A stretch of 64,000 bases of DNA from Longibacter salinarum (GTDB lineage Bacteria > Bacteroidota > Rhodothermia > Rhodothermales > Salinibacteraceae), in assembly GCF_002554795.1 (NCBI RefSeq), contig NZ_PDEQ01000003.1, positions 62,001 to 126,000 on the forward strand, in the 5' to 3' direction. Shown here piece by piece: positions 34,468 to 45,072 of this stretch. The position numbers were made by a program, and so were the translations under genes. The first letter of the stretch is position 1. Every line of letters begins with the position of its first letter. The notes beneath the pieces were generated by a model. That model searched no databases. It worked only from the letters and a program-made list of their open reading frames with translations, and was not told the DNA's origin.

Positions 34468-35193
34468 GTGTTTGCTCGCGAAGGTTACTTCATCATTGCC
34501 GGCGCCGTCGTGCTCGGTCTCCTCATTGGCTCTGGCGCCTTATGGTTTGATCCCTGGCTGTGGCGCGCCCCATTCCTGCTCGTTGGTGCAGGTGTGATTG
34601 CGTTCACCCTTTACTTTTTCCGGGATCCAGACCGCTCAGCTCCCGCAGAGGCTCGAGAGGGACGTGCGTTCGTCGCTCCTGCTGACGGGAAGATCGTGGA
34701 GATCGTCGAGGAGGAGGAACCGCTTTACCTCGAGGGACCGTCGACGCGGATTTCGATCTTTCTCTCACCCCTCAATGTGCATGTAAACCGAGTGCCGGCA
34801 AACGGCGTGATCGAATACGTCCGATACGTGCCTGGCGATTATCTCGTTGCCTGGCATCCGAAGGCCAGTGAAAAGAACGAACGGTCCGAGATCGGCATGG
34901 AGCACGAAAGTGGCACGCGCATTTTATTTAAGCAGATCGCGGGAGCCGTGGCCCGACGCATCGAGTACCACGTCGAAGAAGGCGACTCGGTCGTAGCGGG
35001 TGAGCGCTTTGGCATCGTCAAGTTCGGGTCGCGAATGGATGTGCACGTGCCGCCTCACATCGAGGTCAACGCAGATGTCGGCGATCGGACCACGGCGGGT
35101 GAAACGGTGCTCGGACAGCTTCCCGATGCTGCCGGTGTCGTCTCTGGTGCGTCGCTCTCCGATTCGACGCCCGCCCCCGAAACGAACGCGTGA
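34468..35193 (+). CDS. psd: Phosphatidylserine decarboxylase family protein
   Basis: A 241-residue protein from the GTG at 34468; the frame is open back to 34348 but would overlap the nitroreductase and precede the first membrane helix. Two hydrophobic segments (about residues 5-24 and 32-50) anchor it, then the short-form PSD domain: YFFRDPDR, APADGKIVEI, ISIFLSPLNVHVNR, and FGSRMDVHVPP, where the Gly-Ser is the self-cleavage site that generates the pyruvoyl group. The product decarboxylates phosphatidylserine to phosphatidylethanolamine. Length and the single-chain precursor fit the archaeal/Bacteroidota class. It is followed by phosphatidylserine synthase, giving a two-step PE operon. Confidence 0.92.
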   Translation: MFAREGYFIIAGAVVLGLLIGSGALWFDPWLWRAPFLLVGAGVIAFTLYFFRDPDRSAPAEAREGRAFVAPADGKIVEIVEEEEPLYLEGPSTRISIFLSPLNVHVNRVPANGVIEYVRYVPGDYLVAWHPKASEKNERSEIGMEHESGTRILFKQIAGAVARRIEYHVEEGDSVVAGERFGIVKFGSRMDVHVPPHIEVNADVGDRTTAGETVLGQLPDAAGVVSGASLSDSTPAPETNA

Positions 35194-35282
35194 GACGCAC
35201 CGCTGCTGGACGGCTCGACAGGACTTGATGCCTGTCGAGCCAACGATTCTCCCGTGCATCACCGAGAAGAACTTGCCCCCGC

Positions 35283-36206
35283 ATGTCCTCATCTACCTGC
35301 GAGTCCGTTTCCAACGATCGCGAGCCGTCTTCGTCGCCCGGGCGTTCCGGAAGCCCAAACGGTTCTTCCACCTCGGCGGTGAGAAGCAACCGATCGCGCA
35401 AAAAGCGCATCCGGCGTCGTCTGAGTGCGTACCGTGCGGCCCGAAAGCGACAGCGCAGCCCGCGCCCGTCGCCGAGAGTGGCAGTGCCGTCGTTCTTTAC
35501 GTTGATGAACCTGTTCTGCGGCTTCCTCGCGATCACGCAGGTTCACGACGGCGCGATTACCATGGCGTGCTGGCTGATCGTCATGGCTGGCTTCTTCGAT
35601 TTACTGGATGGCATGATGGCGCGTCTGACGAATACGACCAGCCCATTTGGCGTCGAGTTGGACTCGCTCAGCGATATTGTCTCCTTCGGCGTCGCACCGG
35701 CATTTCTGGTGTACACCTACGGACTGGAGACGCTTGATCCTATCGGGATGATTGCTGCAGCCCTTCCCGCATTGTGCGGCGGCGTACGGCTGGCCCGCTA
35801 CAACGTCGATTATGGTCAGGGGGAAAAGAAGGACTACTTCGAAGGACTCCCTATCCCCGGACAAGCGATCGCGATAATAACACTCATTCTCGCGGCGGAG
35901 AACTCGACCTGGGCCTCGATGCTGCACCTCGATAGCATTCCGGTCCTTCTTGCTGTTGTCGTGATTCTCTCCGCCCTCATGGTGTCGAGCATTCACTTCG
36001 ACGCGATTCCGAAACCGACGATAACGTATATGCGTGCCCATCCTCGGAAGACGACGGCCTATCTCATCGCCGGGGTTCTGATCGTCGGCCTCCAGGAACT
36101 GGGTCTGCTGATTGTGTTCGCCACGTACCTTAGCTTCGGCATCGGGCGCGCTATCTACCAGTTGATCGAAGCATTGTCGACGCCCGTGCCAGACGAAACG
36201 TCCTGA
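35283..36206 (+). CDS. pssA: CDP-diacylglycerol--serine O-phosphatidyltransferase
   Basis: A 307-residue integral membrane enzyme that makes phosphatidylserine from CDP-diacylglycerol and serine. Residues 1-65 form a Ser- and Arg-rich cytoplasmic leader; then hydrophobic segments begin at about 70. The CDP-alcohol phosphotransferase signature is complete: DLLDGMMAR, then eight residues, G, three residues, D, three residues, D (in FGVELDSLSD). Several further membrane helices end near residue 290. The basic leader is longer than in most family members. It lies 90 bp after psd and supplies its substrate. Confidence 0.92.
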   Translation: MSSSTCESVSNDREPSSSPGRSGSPNGSSTSAVRSNRSRKKRIRRRLSAYRAARKRQRSPRPSPRVAVPSFFTLMNLFCGFLAITQVHDGAITMACWLIVMAGFFDLLDGMMARLTNTTSPFGVELDSLSDIVSFGVAPAFLVYTYGLETLDPIGMIAAALPALCGGVRLARYNVDYGQGEKKDYFEGLPIPGQAIAIITLILAAENSTWASMLHLDSIPVLLAVVVILSALMVSSIHFDAIPKPTITYMRAHPRKTTAYLIAGVLIVGLQELGLLIVFATYLSFGIGRAIYQLIEALSTPVPDETS

Positions 36207-36287
36207 CCGACGACCTAATCCGGTCGGCGTCGTTGGTTGCGTCTCCACCTGTTTCCCGTCTCGTTCCCTACCGCTTACTTGCTTTCC

Positions 36288-36551
36288 ATGTACAAAGCTA
36301 TCATTTCCATCACGCTGCGTCCGTCCATTCTCGATCCGGAAGGGAAGACCGTACATCACGGTCTGAAAAATTTGGGATTCACGCAGGTCGACGACGTGCG
36401 GATGGGAAAGCACGCTGAAATCCGTATCGACACAACGGATGAGGAGGAGGCGCGCCGGGTAGCAACGGAGGCGTGCGAGCAACTTCTTGCGAACCCGGTG
36501 ACAGAGAATTTCGAGATTGAGCTCGAAGAGGTCGCGTCCGAAGCCGCGTAG
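36288..36551 (+). CDS. purS: Phosphoribosylformylglycinamidine synthase subunit PurS
   Basis: An 87-residue protein from the ATG at 36288; the frame is open back to 36237 without family character. It starts MYKAIISITLRPSILDPEG, the typical PurS opening, and includes FTQVDDVRMGKHAEI and a final ACEQLLANPVTENFEIEL. PurS bridges PurL and PurQ in the third step-pair of purine synthesis (formylglycinamide ribotide amidation). The other subunits are not in this window, so the gene is separated from purQ/purL. Intact and of normal length. Confidence 0.93.
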   Translation: MYKAIISITLRPSILDPEGKTVHHGLKNLGFTQVDDVRMGKHAEIRIDTTDEEEARRVATEACEQLLANPVTENFEIELEEVASEAA

Positions 36552-36609
36552 TTTTCTTGCGGAACGGGCTGTATGACGATGTCTTGCCACTAAGGTAGCC
36601 GAAACAACG

Positions 36610-36966
36610 ATGCCTACGGACTCCGAGCAGAGTACTCGATGGCCGCGGTTGACCCCTTCATCGCCCGCTGAGCCGGAGGTCGAGCCGGCTACACCGGATG
36701 TGGAGGTGCTCGAGAAGGAAGATGACGGCACCGGGACCGATCATCCGTGGAAGGTGATTCTCTTCAACGACGAAGTACACACGTTCGACGAGGTCATCGG
36801 CCAGCTGGTGAAAGCTACGGGATGCTCGAAGGGACGCGCGGAAAAGTTGGCCTGGACGGTTCATACACAGGGAAAAGCGAATGTGTATGAAGGTACGTTC
36901 GAAGAGTGCTTCGAGGTGCAGGCCGTCCTGAAGGAAATTCAACTCGTCACGGAGATCCGCGGGTAA
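36610..36966 (+). CDS. clpS: ATP-dependent Clp protease adaptor ClpS
   Basis: A 118-residue N-end-rule adaptor. Residues 1-44 are a flexible acidic/proline-rich tail, longer than usual. The core has WKVILFNDEVHTFDEVIGQLVKATGCSKGRAEKLAWTVHTQGKANVYEG, with the Asn-Asp substrate pocket (FNDE) and the histidine in TVHTQGK expected for the ClpA/C docking side. It should hand N-degron proteins to ClpA or ClpC. It closes the psd-pss-purS-clpS run and is followed by a strong terminator. Confidence 0.93.
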   Translation: MPTDSEQSTRWPRLTPSSPAEPEVEPATPDVEVLEKEDDGTGTDHPWKVILFNDEVHTFDEVIGQLVKATGCSKGRAEKLAWTVHTQGKANVYEGTFEECFEVQAVLKEIQLVTEIRG

Positions 36967-37012
36967 CGAACCCCCGCCCGTTCGCGGTCAGAGCCATTGC
37001 TGCGACATACGT

Positions 37013-37058
37013 CGGACCGGTAGAAGCTGGCGACTGCTAGCTCCTACCGGTCCGTTTT
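37013..37058 (+). terminator. Terminator after clpS
   Basis: cggaccggtag (37013-37023) pairs exactly with ctaccggtccg (37044-37054), with a 20-base loop, followed by TTTTG-TG-TTT. It lies 46 bp past the clpS stop, and the convergent efflux gene ends at 37102, so it may serve both strands. Confidence 0.8.
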
Positions 37059-37101
37059 GTGTTTCGCTAACAAGCGGCGTTTCGCTACTTAGCGGCTGGG
37101 G

Positions 37102-40100
37102 TTACGCCTGACCCGGCTGCACCCGCTCGGTCCCGGCTGGGAGCCAGATCCAGTTGGGCAGCTTTGCCCGGACCCGCTCGGCGGCTCGATCGGCCGCGAC
37201 GTAGGCGACGGGAATCAGAACGAGCGTCACGAGTGTCGATGCCGTCAGACCACCGATCACGACACGGGCGAGGGCCGCCTGAATTTCTGCACCTGATCCG
37301 ATGCCAAGAGCGAGCGGTACGAGGCCCAGCACCGTCGTCAGCGTGGTCATGAGAATGGGGCGGAGGCGAAGACGTCCGGCCTCCGCGACGGCCTCGGTGA
37401 GCGGAAGACCGCGATCGCGACGCATCAGGTTGATGTAGTCGACCAGCACGATGGCGTTGTTCACCACGATGCCGATCAACATCACGAGACCCATCACGCT
37501 CTGGATGTTCACCGTCGTATTGGTTAGGACGAGCGTCGGAAGCACACCGATTAGAACGAGCGGAACGCTGAACATGACGACGAGCGGGTCGAGGAAGCGT
37601 TCAAACTGCCCGGCCATGACCATGTAGATCAGAATCAGTGCCATGATGATGGCAATCTGAAAGTCCGTTCGCGCTTTCTGTTGCTCGCGATACTCGCCAC
37701 CAAACTGGATGGAAAACCCGTCGGGCATATCCATCTGGGCGAGGTTGCCGCGGGCTCGCTCCACCACTTCGCCGAGAACCGCTCCGGCTTCGAGTGTCGC
37801 GGAAATGTAGGTCACGCGCTGCCCGTTGATTCGGCGAATTTCGGTCGGGCCACGACCCCGCTGCGTGTCGATGAGGGAGGAAACGGGGATCGTTTGTCCG
37901 GTCGGCGTCTGGATCGACACATTGTCGAGATCCTGGACGGAGAGACGGTCCTCAGGGCGCAGGCGCACCGTGATAGGGAACTGATCGCCGCCCTCACGGA
38001 AGACCGCCGCGCGGCTTCCTCCAACGTTCGTCTGGATGGCCTGTGCAACCTGCTGCGTCGTCAGGCCGAGTGCGGAAATCTTGTCGCGGAGGAACCGGAT
38101 GTTTTGCTCGGGCCGCCCCTCACGTCGGCCGGTGCGTGCGTTCGCAACGCCTTCGATCGTTTCGAGTCGACCTTTGATGCGCTCGCCAATCTGACGTGCC
38201 TGCTCGAGGTCGTAGCCCCTCAGCTCCACCTGCAGAGCCTCACTACCGCCCCCCGAACTGAAAATGCGTCGGAGAATCCAGAGGCCGGATTGCGCCTGCA
38301 CCTGGACATCTGCTCCCGGGACCTGTCCTTCCACGGCCTCCCGAATACGCGATGCGAGCTCGTAGCTGTTTGTCGACCGCTCACCGGCTGGTTTTAGCTG
38401 AATCTCGACCTCTGCGCCCCATGGACGCACCTGCTTCACAAAGTGCTGCATCTCCTCGCGCGGCAGCACCGGCTCGACACGCTTCTCCAGCTGGTCCAAA
38501 TATTCCATTACGACAGCGATATTGGTTCCCTCCGCCATCTCAAGGTCGACATCGATCTGGTTGGCCTCGGTCTGCGGCGCAAGTTCAACGGAAATCAGAG
38601 GCCACAGAGCGACTGCACCGACGAGTAGAACGCCCGTGATGCCGAAGACGACGGCGCGACGCTGAAGCGCGGTGCGAATGAGGTCGGAGTACTTGTTTTC
38701 CAGCTTGATGAACGCACGCTGGAACCACGACTTCTTGGATGCGCTGGACGCGGACTTTTCATCATCTGCGTCTGCTTCTTCTGTCGACGGAGCATCCGCA
38801 GATCGCGACGACGCAACCGTGTCGCCCGGGTCCACGGTGAGGAACCGGCTGGCCATCATCGGGACGAGCGTGAGGGCGACGACGAGGGAGCAAACCAGCG
38901 CAAACACGACGACGAGCGCGAGCGACTGGAAGAGTGCTGCCGTCGTGGTGCGGGCGAAAACGAGAGGGAGGAAGATGACCGACGTCGTGAGAGTCGAGGC
39001 GATAATTGCTCCTGCCACCTCACGTGTGCCGACCGACGCCGCTTCCTTCAGGGAAAGTCCTTCCTCTTCCCGCCTTCGAATGATGTTCTCTAAGACGACA
39101 ATCGCGTTGTCGACGATGAGCCCCACCCCGAGCGCGAGCCCACCGAACGTCATCTGATTGAGCGTCAGATCATTGAAGTAAAGCAGCGCGAACGTCGCTA
39201 TGATCGAAATGGGAATCGACAGCGCGATGATAAACGTCGTCGATCCGTTTCGCAGGAACAGGTAGAGAACGAGAATGGCGAGGAGCGAGCCCCAGATCGC
39301 CGAGTTCTGAACGTTATTGATCGACTTGCGGATGAACTCGCTCTGGTCACTCACGACCGTCAGATTGATGTCAGACCGCGTTGCGTTGACGCGGTCGACT
39401 TCCTCTCGGATCTCCTGGGCAACCGACACGGTGTTGGCTCCGCTTTGCTTCTGAATCTCCATGCGGAGCACGGGGATTCCACCGAGTTCTACGATGCGGT
39501 CCAGGTCTTCGAAGCCATCGACAACCTCGGCCACGTCCTGCACGCGGATCGGCATGCCCTCCCGACTTGCGATAACCGTCTGCCGGATTTCATCGAGGCT
39601 CTCGTATTCTCCCTGCGTGCGGACGTACAGATCGCCCAGACCCTCCTTGACGTTTCCACCGGGGAGCGCCACGTTCGACTGGCTGATCGCGTTCCGTACC
39701 TCGGCCGCGGAGAGCTTGTAGGCAGCGAGGCGATCCCGTTCCAGGTTAATACGGATCTCCCGGTAGATGCCACCGCGCACGTTGATCGTCCCGACGCCCG
39801 GAATCTGCTCAAACCGACGGCTGACGTCGCGATCGAGAAGACGGGTGAGCGACTCCAGGTCTCGGCTCGATTCCACGGCGATCGACACGATCTCCTGGCT
39901 GTTCGGGTCGAACTTCCAGATACCCGGCGGTTCGGCCTCGACCGGAAGGTCGTCTCGGATGCGGTCCAGAGAGGCGCGGACGTCGTTGGCTGCCGCATCG
40001 AGGTCCGTTCCCTGCGCGAACTCTAGGCTCACACGGGATGCGCCCTCCTCCGACCGGGACGTGATTTGTTCGACGTTCGGAACGCCGGAGACGGCATTCG

Positions 40101-40302
40101 CCACCGGGTCGGTGATGATCTTCTCCATTTCCTCCGGGCCTACATTGCCGTAGTTGGTGTAGACCGTGAGGCGAGGATATTCGATTTCCGGCAGGAGGTC
40201 GACCGGAAGGTAGCGGAAGCTGACGACGCCGATCACGATGACAACGAGGAAGGTCATCGCAGTCGCGACGGGACGGCGGATGGATGTATCGTAGAGCGCC
40301 AT
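37102..40302 (-). CDS. RND-family efflux transporter permease
   Basis: A 1066-residue inner-membrane pump of the HAE1/MdtB type. It begins with [20 protein letters not shown], the first helix, and [21 protein letters not shown]. The proton-relay helix carries a single Asp in [19 protein letters not shown]. The second half repeats the fold with LMVAGQFE-like and [15 protein letters not shown] segments. An acidic Ser/Asp-rich insertion near residues 500-530 separates the two halves, as in halophile proteins. The protein works as a trimer and exports amphiphilic compounds. It is 63 bp downstream of its adaptor gene. No outer-membrane factor is encoded nearby, so a shared TolC-like channel is assumed. 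Confidence 0.92.
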   Translation of the reverse strand: MALYDTSIRRPVATAMTFLVVIVIGVVSFRYLPVDLLPEIEYPRLTVYTNYGNVGPEEMEKIITDPVANAVSGVPNVEQITSRSEEGASRVSLEFAQGTDLDAAANDVRASLDRIRDDLPVEAEPPGIWKFDPNSQEIVSIAVESSRDLESLTRLLDRDVSRRFEQIPGVGTINVRGGIYREIRINLERDRLAAYKLSAAEVRNAISQSNVALPGGNVKEGLGDLYVRTQGEYESLDEIRQTVIASREGMPIRVQDVAEVVDGFEDLDRIVELGGIPVLRMEIQKQSGANTVSVAQEIREEVDRVNATRSDINLTVVSDQSEFIRKSINNVQNSAIWGSLLAILVLYLFLRNGSTTFIIALSIPISIIATFALLYFNDLTLNQMTFGGLALGVGLIVDNAIVVLENIIRRREEEGLSLKEAASVGTREVAGAIIASTLTTSVIFLPLVFARTTTAALFQSLALVVVFALVCSLVVALTLVPMMASRFLTVDPGDTVASSRSADAPSTEEADADDEKSASSASKKSWFQRAFIKLENKYSDLIRTALQRRAVVFGITGVLLVGAVALWPLISVELAPQTEANQIDVDLEMAEGTNIAVVMEYLDQLEKRVEPVLPREEMQHFVKQVRPWGAEVEIQLKPAGERSTNSYELASRIREAVEGQVPGADVQVQAQSGLWILRRIFSSGGGSEALQVELRGYDLEQARQIGERIKGRLETIEGVANARTGRREGRPEQNIRFLRDKISALGLTTQQVAQAIQTNVGGSRAAVFREGGDQFPITVRLRPEDRLSVQDLDNVSIQTPTGQTIPVSSLIDTQRGRGPTEIRRINGQRVTYISATLEAGAVLGEVVERARGNLAQMDMPDGFSIQFGGEYREQQKARTDFQIAIIMALILIYMVMAGQFERFLDPLVVMFSVPLVLIGVLPTLVLTNTTVNIQSVMGLVMLIGIVVNNAIVLVDYINLMRRDRGLPLTEAVAEAGRLRLRPILMTTLTTVLGLVPLALGIGSGAEIQAALARVVIGGLTASTLVTLVLIPVAYVAADRAAERVRAKLPNWIWLPAGTERVQPGQA

Positions 40303-40365
40303 GGGGAGAGGTGGAAAGCGGTGAGCGGCAGGAACGGCGCGAGTCGATGCGCGACGCGGCGGGCG

Positions 40366-41829
40366 TTAATTCGATGTCAGCACAAGCTGCGACGAATCAG
40401 GCGCTGAAGGAGTGGCGGCCGGCATTGGGGAGCGGGCAGACGTGTCGGTCGAGTCGGGGGCGGAGTCGCCCTCGGTCGATGCTGTGTCGAACTTCTGTCG
40501 GGCCGCTTCCCGCTGTCGCTTCATGATTCGATTGAGGAGGTCCGTATCCTGAAGTCGCTGCAGAGCGATGAGGCGCGACCATGGCATTGCACGGACGCGG
40601 GCATCGACGCGCTCATCCGTGCTCGTACTCAGCAAGTTTTGTCCGACCGTAACCACCCAGTCGCCTGGCTCGATGCCGCGAACACCGGCGGTCTGCTGGC
40701 CTTCCGCGAGAATCTCTACTTGCTTAAAGGTTGTTGGCGTCGGGGCCGATAGAGCAGGAGGCTCGTCCTCATCGTAAGAGTCAGCGGACGGAATGGGGAC
40801 TTCCGTGCCGAGCGTCGGCGCAACGAACACCCCGCGGGATCCGGTTGTCGGATCTTCATACAGGGCAGCGAGCGGGACGATTGTAGCGTCCTGGCTTTCC
40901 CCGTACAGCACGTCGACTTTGACAAACATGCCAGCGCGAAGGAGGCCGCCGTCATTCGGGACTTCGATCTCCGCTTCTGCGCTGAAGCTCTCGTTTGAGA
41001 TGAACGGAGAGATGCGGGTGACTTCGGCTGAAATCAGTGTGTCGCCGAGAGATGGAGCGGTGATCTGTGCCGTCTGGCCCGGCTGGATTCGCCCGACCAT
41101 GCGATCCGTAACGCCAACCTCCACGCGGACGGTGTTGAGATCACCCATGGTGTAAACGCGCGTATCCGGGCCGACGCGTTGCCCGACCTGAACATCGCGC
41201 TGGCCAACGGAGCCGCTAATTGGAGCGCGCACGACGGTACGGCGAAGATCAGCCTGGCGCTCTTCGAGTGTTGCCTCTGCTTGCTCGACCTGTCCGCGCG
41301 CTTGTTCAAGATCAGCCTCCGCTCCCAGAACTTGAGCGCGAAGCGATTCAAGTTGCTGTTCGCTCTGGAACTGGTTTTCCGCAAGGCGCTCAGCGCGTTT
41401 CAGTTGCGACTGGAGTTCATTCATGGTCGCTTCGGCCGACGTCGCGTTCGCACGGGCGATGCGCAGACTGGCCCTGGCCTGCTTGACACGCTGCTCGTAT
41501 GTGTCCGATTCGAGACGGAGCAGGGCCTGTCCCCTCTCCACGCGGTCTCCGTTTTCTACATTCACGGAAACGACGCGACCGCTGATCTCCGGATAGATTT
41601 GAACCTGATTTCGGGCATACACCGTCCCGCTCATGCGTTCCCGGAGAGGGAGCGCGCCAAACCGCGCCTGGACGGCTTCTACGGATGGCGTTTTACCTTC
41701 TCGATCTCCGCCCCAGCGACCACCACGGGAACGCTCATCAGTATCGTCGGGCGAACCACATCCGCCGATTATGCTGGCGCCGAGGAGGAGGGCGGCGACG
41801 AGCCATGTAGAATTTCGTCCGGTGATCAT
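40366..41829 (-). CDS. RND efflux periplasmic adaptor (membrane fusion) lipoprotein
   Basis: A 487-residue adaptor. The signal ends in the lipobox-like IIGGC, then a Gly/Arg/Asp linker. Residues about 60-100 start the barrel-sandwich (lipoyl) hybrid with SGTVYARNQVQIYPEISGRVVSVNVENGDRVERGQALLRLES. A long coiled-coil hairpin follows (about 105-190, with LEEQ-rich repeats), then the second lipoyl half with RAPISGSVGQRDVQVGQRV, a beta-barrel and a membrane-proximal domain. The C-terminal 80 residues are an extra helical, Arg- and Ser-rich extension ending in low complexity. It precedes the RND pump on the same strand. Confidence 0.92.
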   Translation of the reverse strand: MITGRNSTWLVAALLLGASIIGGCGSPDDTDERSRGGRWGGDREGKTPSVEAVQARFGALPLRERMSGTVYARNQVQIYPEISGRVVSVNVENGDRVERGQALLRLESDTYEQRVKQARASLRIARANATSAEATMNELQSQLKRAERLAENQFQSEQQLESLRAQVLGAEADLEQARGQVEQAEATLEERQADLRRTVVRAPISGSVGQRDVQVGQRVGPDTRVYTMGDLNTVRVEVGVTDRMVGRIQPGQTAQITAPSLGDTLISAEVTRISPFISNESFSAEAEIEVPNDGGLLRAGMFVKVDVLYGESQDATIVPLAALYEDPTTGSRGVFVAPTLGTEVPIPSADSYDEDEPPALSAPTPTTFKQVEILAEGQQTAGVRGIEPGDWVVTVGQNLLSTSTDERVDARVRAMPWSRLIALQRLQDTDLLNRIMKRQREAARQKFDTASTEGDSAPDSTDTSARSPMPAATPSAPDSSQLVLTSN

Positions 41830-42180
41830 CGAAAAGACCGAGGTCGGAAAGAGGTTTGGCGAATAAATGTGATGCGTCTAACGGCTATTCCATCGATCGG
41901 ATTATGACGATGGTGTGTTGTGAAAGGAGCGGCACTCCGGTTGTTATAAACGGCTCCAGGACTCCCACGAGAGGGAGAGAGAGCTGTAGGTGTTTGTGGC
42001 TTCATTTCAGGAAAACGGCCTTTGACGCGCATAGGGGTGGAAACGGGTGTCTTGGGTAAGGCCGGTCGATACGGATCTCGATCGCATAAACTGGGGTGAA
42101 GGAAGCAAATCCAGCTGCACGTCGTAGGGAAAGATGCAACTGAACAGCCGCACATTTCCGGCGCATATCCGTATCATCAC
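41830..42180. other. Divergent promoter region, no gene seen
   Basis: The 351-bp gap separates the leftward efflux operon from the rightward LytS/LytTR pair. No conserved hairpin, repeat or coding frame with recognisable content was found. Confidence 0.5.
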
Positions 42181-43356
42181 ATGAATCGTCGTTTCTTTCG
42201 TCAGTCCTTCCGACACGAGTGGGGCGTCATCTTCGGCGCCTGGGGCCTTTTCCTCGCTCTTCTCATCGTGCGGTCCATGCTCGACGCCGACCGGTCGGAG
42301 CCGGTTTTCCAGTCCGGACAGGCGATGGCCTGGTTCTTCGAGTACTTCGCCTGGGCTTTGGTCACACCGGTCGTTTTCTGGTTGTGTCTCCACCTTGGGC
42401 GCAATGGACGATGGAAACCGTGGCAGCGTGTCGCGGCTCACTTCGTAGCAGGATTGACGGTGATCGTCCTGATGGATGTCTACACTGATCTACTCCGGCA
42501 GTATGTTTTCGAACTTCGGAATCCTGTGGATACGATCATGGCATCCCTGAAGAACTCCATGGACGATGTTCTGAGTCTCCGGGTTCTGTGGGAGTTTATG
42601 CTGTACGTGACGATTCTTTCGATCGGTTTTGCGCGGGCTTACTACATGCGCCTTCAGGATCGACGTTTGCAGGCGACGGAGCTACGGGCGGATTTGACGG
42701 AGGCTCGCCTCCAGGCCCTCCGAATGCAAATCAATCCGCACTTTCTGTTCAACACACTGAACGCAGTCGCGGGCCTCGTTGAGCGGGACCCGAAAGGCGT
42801 TCGTACGATGGTCGCTAGGCTAAGCGCTCTGCTTCGGCATACGCTCGACAGTTCAGGCCGGGATGAAGTGACGCTCTCCCGCGAAATGGATGTGCTCAGT
42901 GATTATCTGGCGATCATGCATGTCCGGTTCTCGGACCGTCTTCGAGTAAAGACCGATATCGACGACGATGTGCGTGCGGCGCTCGTCCCGGACCTCATCC
43001 TGCAGCCACTCGTCGAAAACGCCATCAAGCACGGAATCAGTCGTCGGGAAACGCCCGGAGAAGTGCGGATCTCGGCTCGACGGACCGGACCCTATCTCCG
43101 ACTCACTGTTGAAGACGACGGGGATGGATCGGGAGATACGTTAATGGGCGATGGGATCCCGGATACATCGAGCGGGATCGGCCTAAAGAACGTACGCGAG
43201 CGTCTGGAGCGACTGTACGGCGAGGATCACCGGATCAGTCTTCGTCCGACAACCGCGGGTGGTCTTGCCGCGCAGATCTGGCTTCCGTTTCACGAGGAAC
43301 CTGTGGAGGTGCCCGAAACGGGCGAACGTATTTTCGATTCGCTACCATCCGATTAG
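42181..43356 (+). CDS. LytS/YehU-type sensor histidine kinase
   Basis: A 391-residue membrane kinase. Four hydrophobic segments occur before residue 155 (near 14-32, 52-72, 86-103 and 138-152), followed by a helical linker. The His_kinase domain starts at LRMQINPHFLFNTLN, with phospho-acceptor His187 as in LytS/YehU proteins. The HATPase domain has LQPLVENAIKHGI (N box), EDDGDGSGD and GIGLKNVRERLE (G boxes). The adjacent LytTR regulator starts 75 bp downstream, so the two form a two-component pair. The sensed signal is unknown. Confidence 0.9.
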   Translation: MNRRFFRQSFRHEWGVIFGAWGLFLALLIVRSMLDADRSEPVFQSGQAMAWFFEYFAWALVTPVVFWLCLHLGRNGRWKPWQRVAAHFVAGLTVIVLMDVYTDLLRQYVFELRNPVDTIMASLKNSMDDVLSLRVLWEFMLYVTILSIGFARAYYMRLQDRRLQATELRADLTEARLQALRMQINPHFLFNTLNAVAGLVERDPKGVRTMVARLSALLRHTLDSSGRDEVTLSREMDVLSDYLAIMHVRFSDRLRVKTDIDDDVRAALVPDLILQPLVENAIKHGISRRETPGEVRISARRTGPYLRLTVEDDGDGSGDTLMGDGIPDTSSGIGLKNVRERLERLYGEDHRISLRPTTAGGLAAQIWLPFHEEPVEVPETGERIFDSLPSD

Positions 43357-43431
43357 GCCGCTTTCAGCCGGTCGTCCGAATCAGCGCCACCGACCTTCTT
43401 GCCCGCACGTAGTATTCCCCACACGCACCCC

Positions 43432-44265
43432 ATGTCATCCCAAAATCTCCGCGTCGTCATCGCCGACGACGAACGACCTGCGCGCCAGCGTCTTCTTGAT
43501 CTGACCGACGAACGCGATGACGTCAATGTTGTAGCAACGTGTAGCACCGGCCGCGAAGCCGTTTCTGCAATCGAAGACCACGATCCGGATGTGGTTCTGC
43601 TTGACGTGCAGATGCCCGGCCTGACCGGGTTTGATGTCGTGCAAGCCGTCGGTGCAGAAGCAATGCCCCTGACGATCTTCATCACGGCCTACGATCAGCA
43701 TGCGTTGAAGGCGTTCGACGTAGCAGCGATCGACTATCTGCTGAAGCCATTCGAGGATCAGCGTTTTCACGAAGCGCTGGATCGTGCTCGGAGGCACATC
43801 CATCTGGAAGCGGTGGACGCCGCGCGAGATCGACTTCTTGACCTACTCGATGCCACGGGGAAGCTGGCGGGAGAGGAGATGACGGAGATGTCCGGCACCG
43901 GTGAGCCAAGGCAAAGTGGTGACGGGTATCTGGAGCGTATTCCCGTTCGGAAGGCCAAAGAGATTCGCATTGTACCATCCGCCACCGTCGCGTACGTGAA
44001 GTCCGACGGCCCGTACGCAGAGCTCCATACGGCAGACGGATCGAAGCACCTCATTCGGGAGAGCATGAAGTCGCTGGAGCAGCAGCTCGATCCCTCGCAA
44101 TTTTGCCGGATCCATCGGTCAACGATTATCAATCTCGACTTCGTCGAGTCGGTGGAGCCGAACTATAACGATCGATACGTCGTGCGCCTCGTAACCGGAG
44201 AGCGTCTGGATGTGAGTCGTCGTCGCCGGGATACATTCGAGGACCGTTTTGGTCTCTCGTTTTGA
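43432..44265 (+). CDS. LytTR-type response regulator
   Basis: A 277-residue regulator from the ATG at 43432 (an earlier in-frame start at 43399 adds 11 residues). The receiver domain has the acidic pair DDE, phospho-acceptor Asp58 in VVLLDVQMPG, the Thr in FITAYDQHA and Lys in DYLLKPFEDQ. A linker leads to the LytTR DNA-binding domain with IPVRKAKEIRIVPSATVAYVKSDGPYAELHT and IHRSTIINLDFVESVEPN. LytTR proteins bind direct repeats upstream of their targets. It follows the LytS-type kinase on the same strand. Confidence 0.93.
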   Translation: MSSQNLRVVIADDERPARQRLLDLTDERDDVNVVATCSTGREAVSAIEDHDPDVVLLDVQMPGLTGFDVVQAVGAEAMPLTIFITAYDQHALKAFDVAAIDYLLKPFEDQRFHEALDRARRHIHLEAVDAARDRLLDLLDATGKLAGEEMTEMSGTGEPRQSGDGYLERIPVRKAKEIRIVPSATVAYVKSDGPYAELHTADGSKHLIRESMKSLEQQLDPSQFCRIHRSTIINLDFVESVEPNYNDRYVVRLVTGERLDVSRRRRDTFEDRFGLSF

Positions 44266-44371
44266 GTAGGCGTTTCGCTGGCCTCGCAACGACCGACATT
44301 CTGGCATCGACGCAGTGGATCGCTCGGTCCGTCTGCACTTATCTCGTCCATTTCTCAAAACACTTTTTTCC

Positions 44372-45004
44372 GTGTCCGACACGTATCTCACCATCGCTGG
44401 GCCGGCACGCGCCGAACTGAAGCGCGAGGGGTCGAAATTTATCGCGGAGGCGCAGCCCGTGACAAGCCGTGAGAATGCTGACGCGTGGTTTGCATCAGTG
44501 AGGGAGCGCGAGCACACGGCAACGCATCATTGCACGGCGTTCCGCGCCGGTCGAGAGGGCGATGTTTTTCACTACAACGACGACGGTGAGCCCAGCGGCA
44601 CCGCGGGCCCCCCGATCCTTCGGCAGATTGATGGGCATGACCTGACGAACACGGCGGTCGTCGTGACGCGCTACTATGGTGGCACAAAGCTCGGCACGGG
44701 CGGACTCATTCGTGCCTATGGCGATGCGGCTAAGCGCGTCCTCGACGCGGCGGAAATCGTCGAGAAAGTGGTTCGGGTCCCCGTTCGGGTTCGGTTTGCG
44801 TACGAAGATACGTCGCCCGCGTCGCGCGTGCTGGATCAGTTCGATCTCGACATCGTGGATCGGGACTATTCCGATGTCACCGAGATCGTAGCGGGGGTTC
44901 GCGAGTCTGACGTCGACCGTTTCATTCAGGCGTTCGTCAACGGGCTCGGAGACCGCGGGACCGTCGTCTCGACAGGAATCGATGAGAAGCGAGACGAGGG
45001 TTGA
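44372..45004 (+). CDS. YigZ/IMPACT-family protein
   Basis: A 210-residue protein from the GTG at 44372; a second GTG at 44315 would add 19 basic residues, so the start is uncertain. The N-terminal UPF0029 domain has FIAEAQPVTSRENADAWFAS, HHCTAFRAG and DDGEPSGTAGPPIL, then VVVTRYYGGTKLGTGGLIRAYGDAAKR, the family signature. The smaller C-terminal domain (about 135-205) has the ferredoxin-like fold seen in YigZ. The biochemical role is uncertain across the family, with ribosome-linked functions proposed for relatives. It follows the LytTR gene by 106 bp and may be separately transcribed. Confidence 0.9.
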   Translation: MSDTYLTIAGPARAELKREGSKFIAEAQPVTSRENADAWFASVREREHTATHHCTAFRAGREGDVFHYNDDGEPSGTAGPPILRQIDGHDLTNTAVVVTRYYGGTKLGTGGLIRAYGDAAKRVLDAAEIVEKVVRVPVRVRFAYEDTSPASRVLDQFDLDIVDRDYSDVTEIVAGVRESDVDRFIQAFVNGLGDRGTVVSTGIDEKRDEG

Positions 45005-45072
45005 TTTGCTGGACGTGTGCGTTGAGCCCGGAATGCACCGGGGCCGTGGCGCCTCGAATGAGGCATAGACAT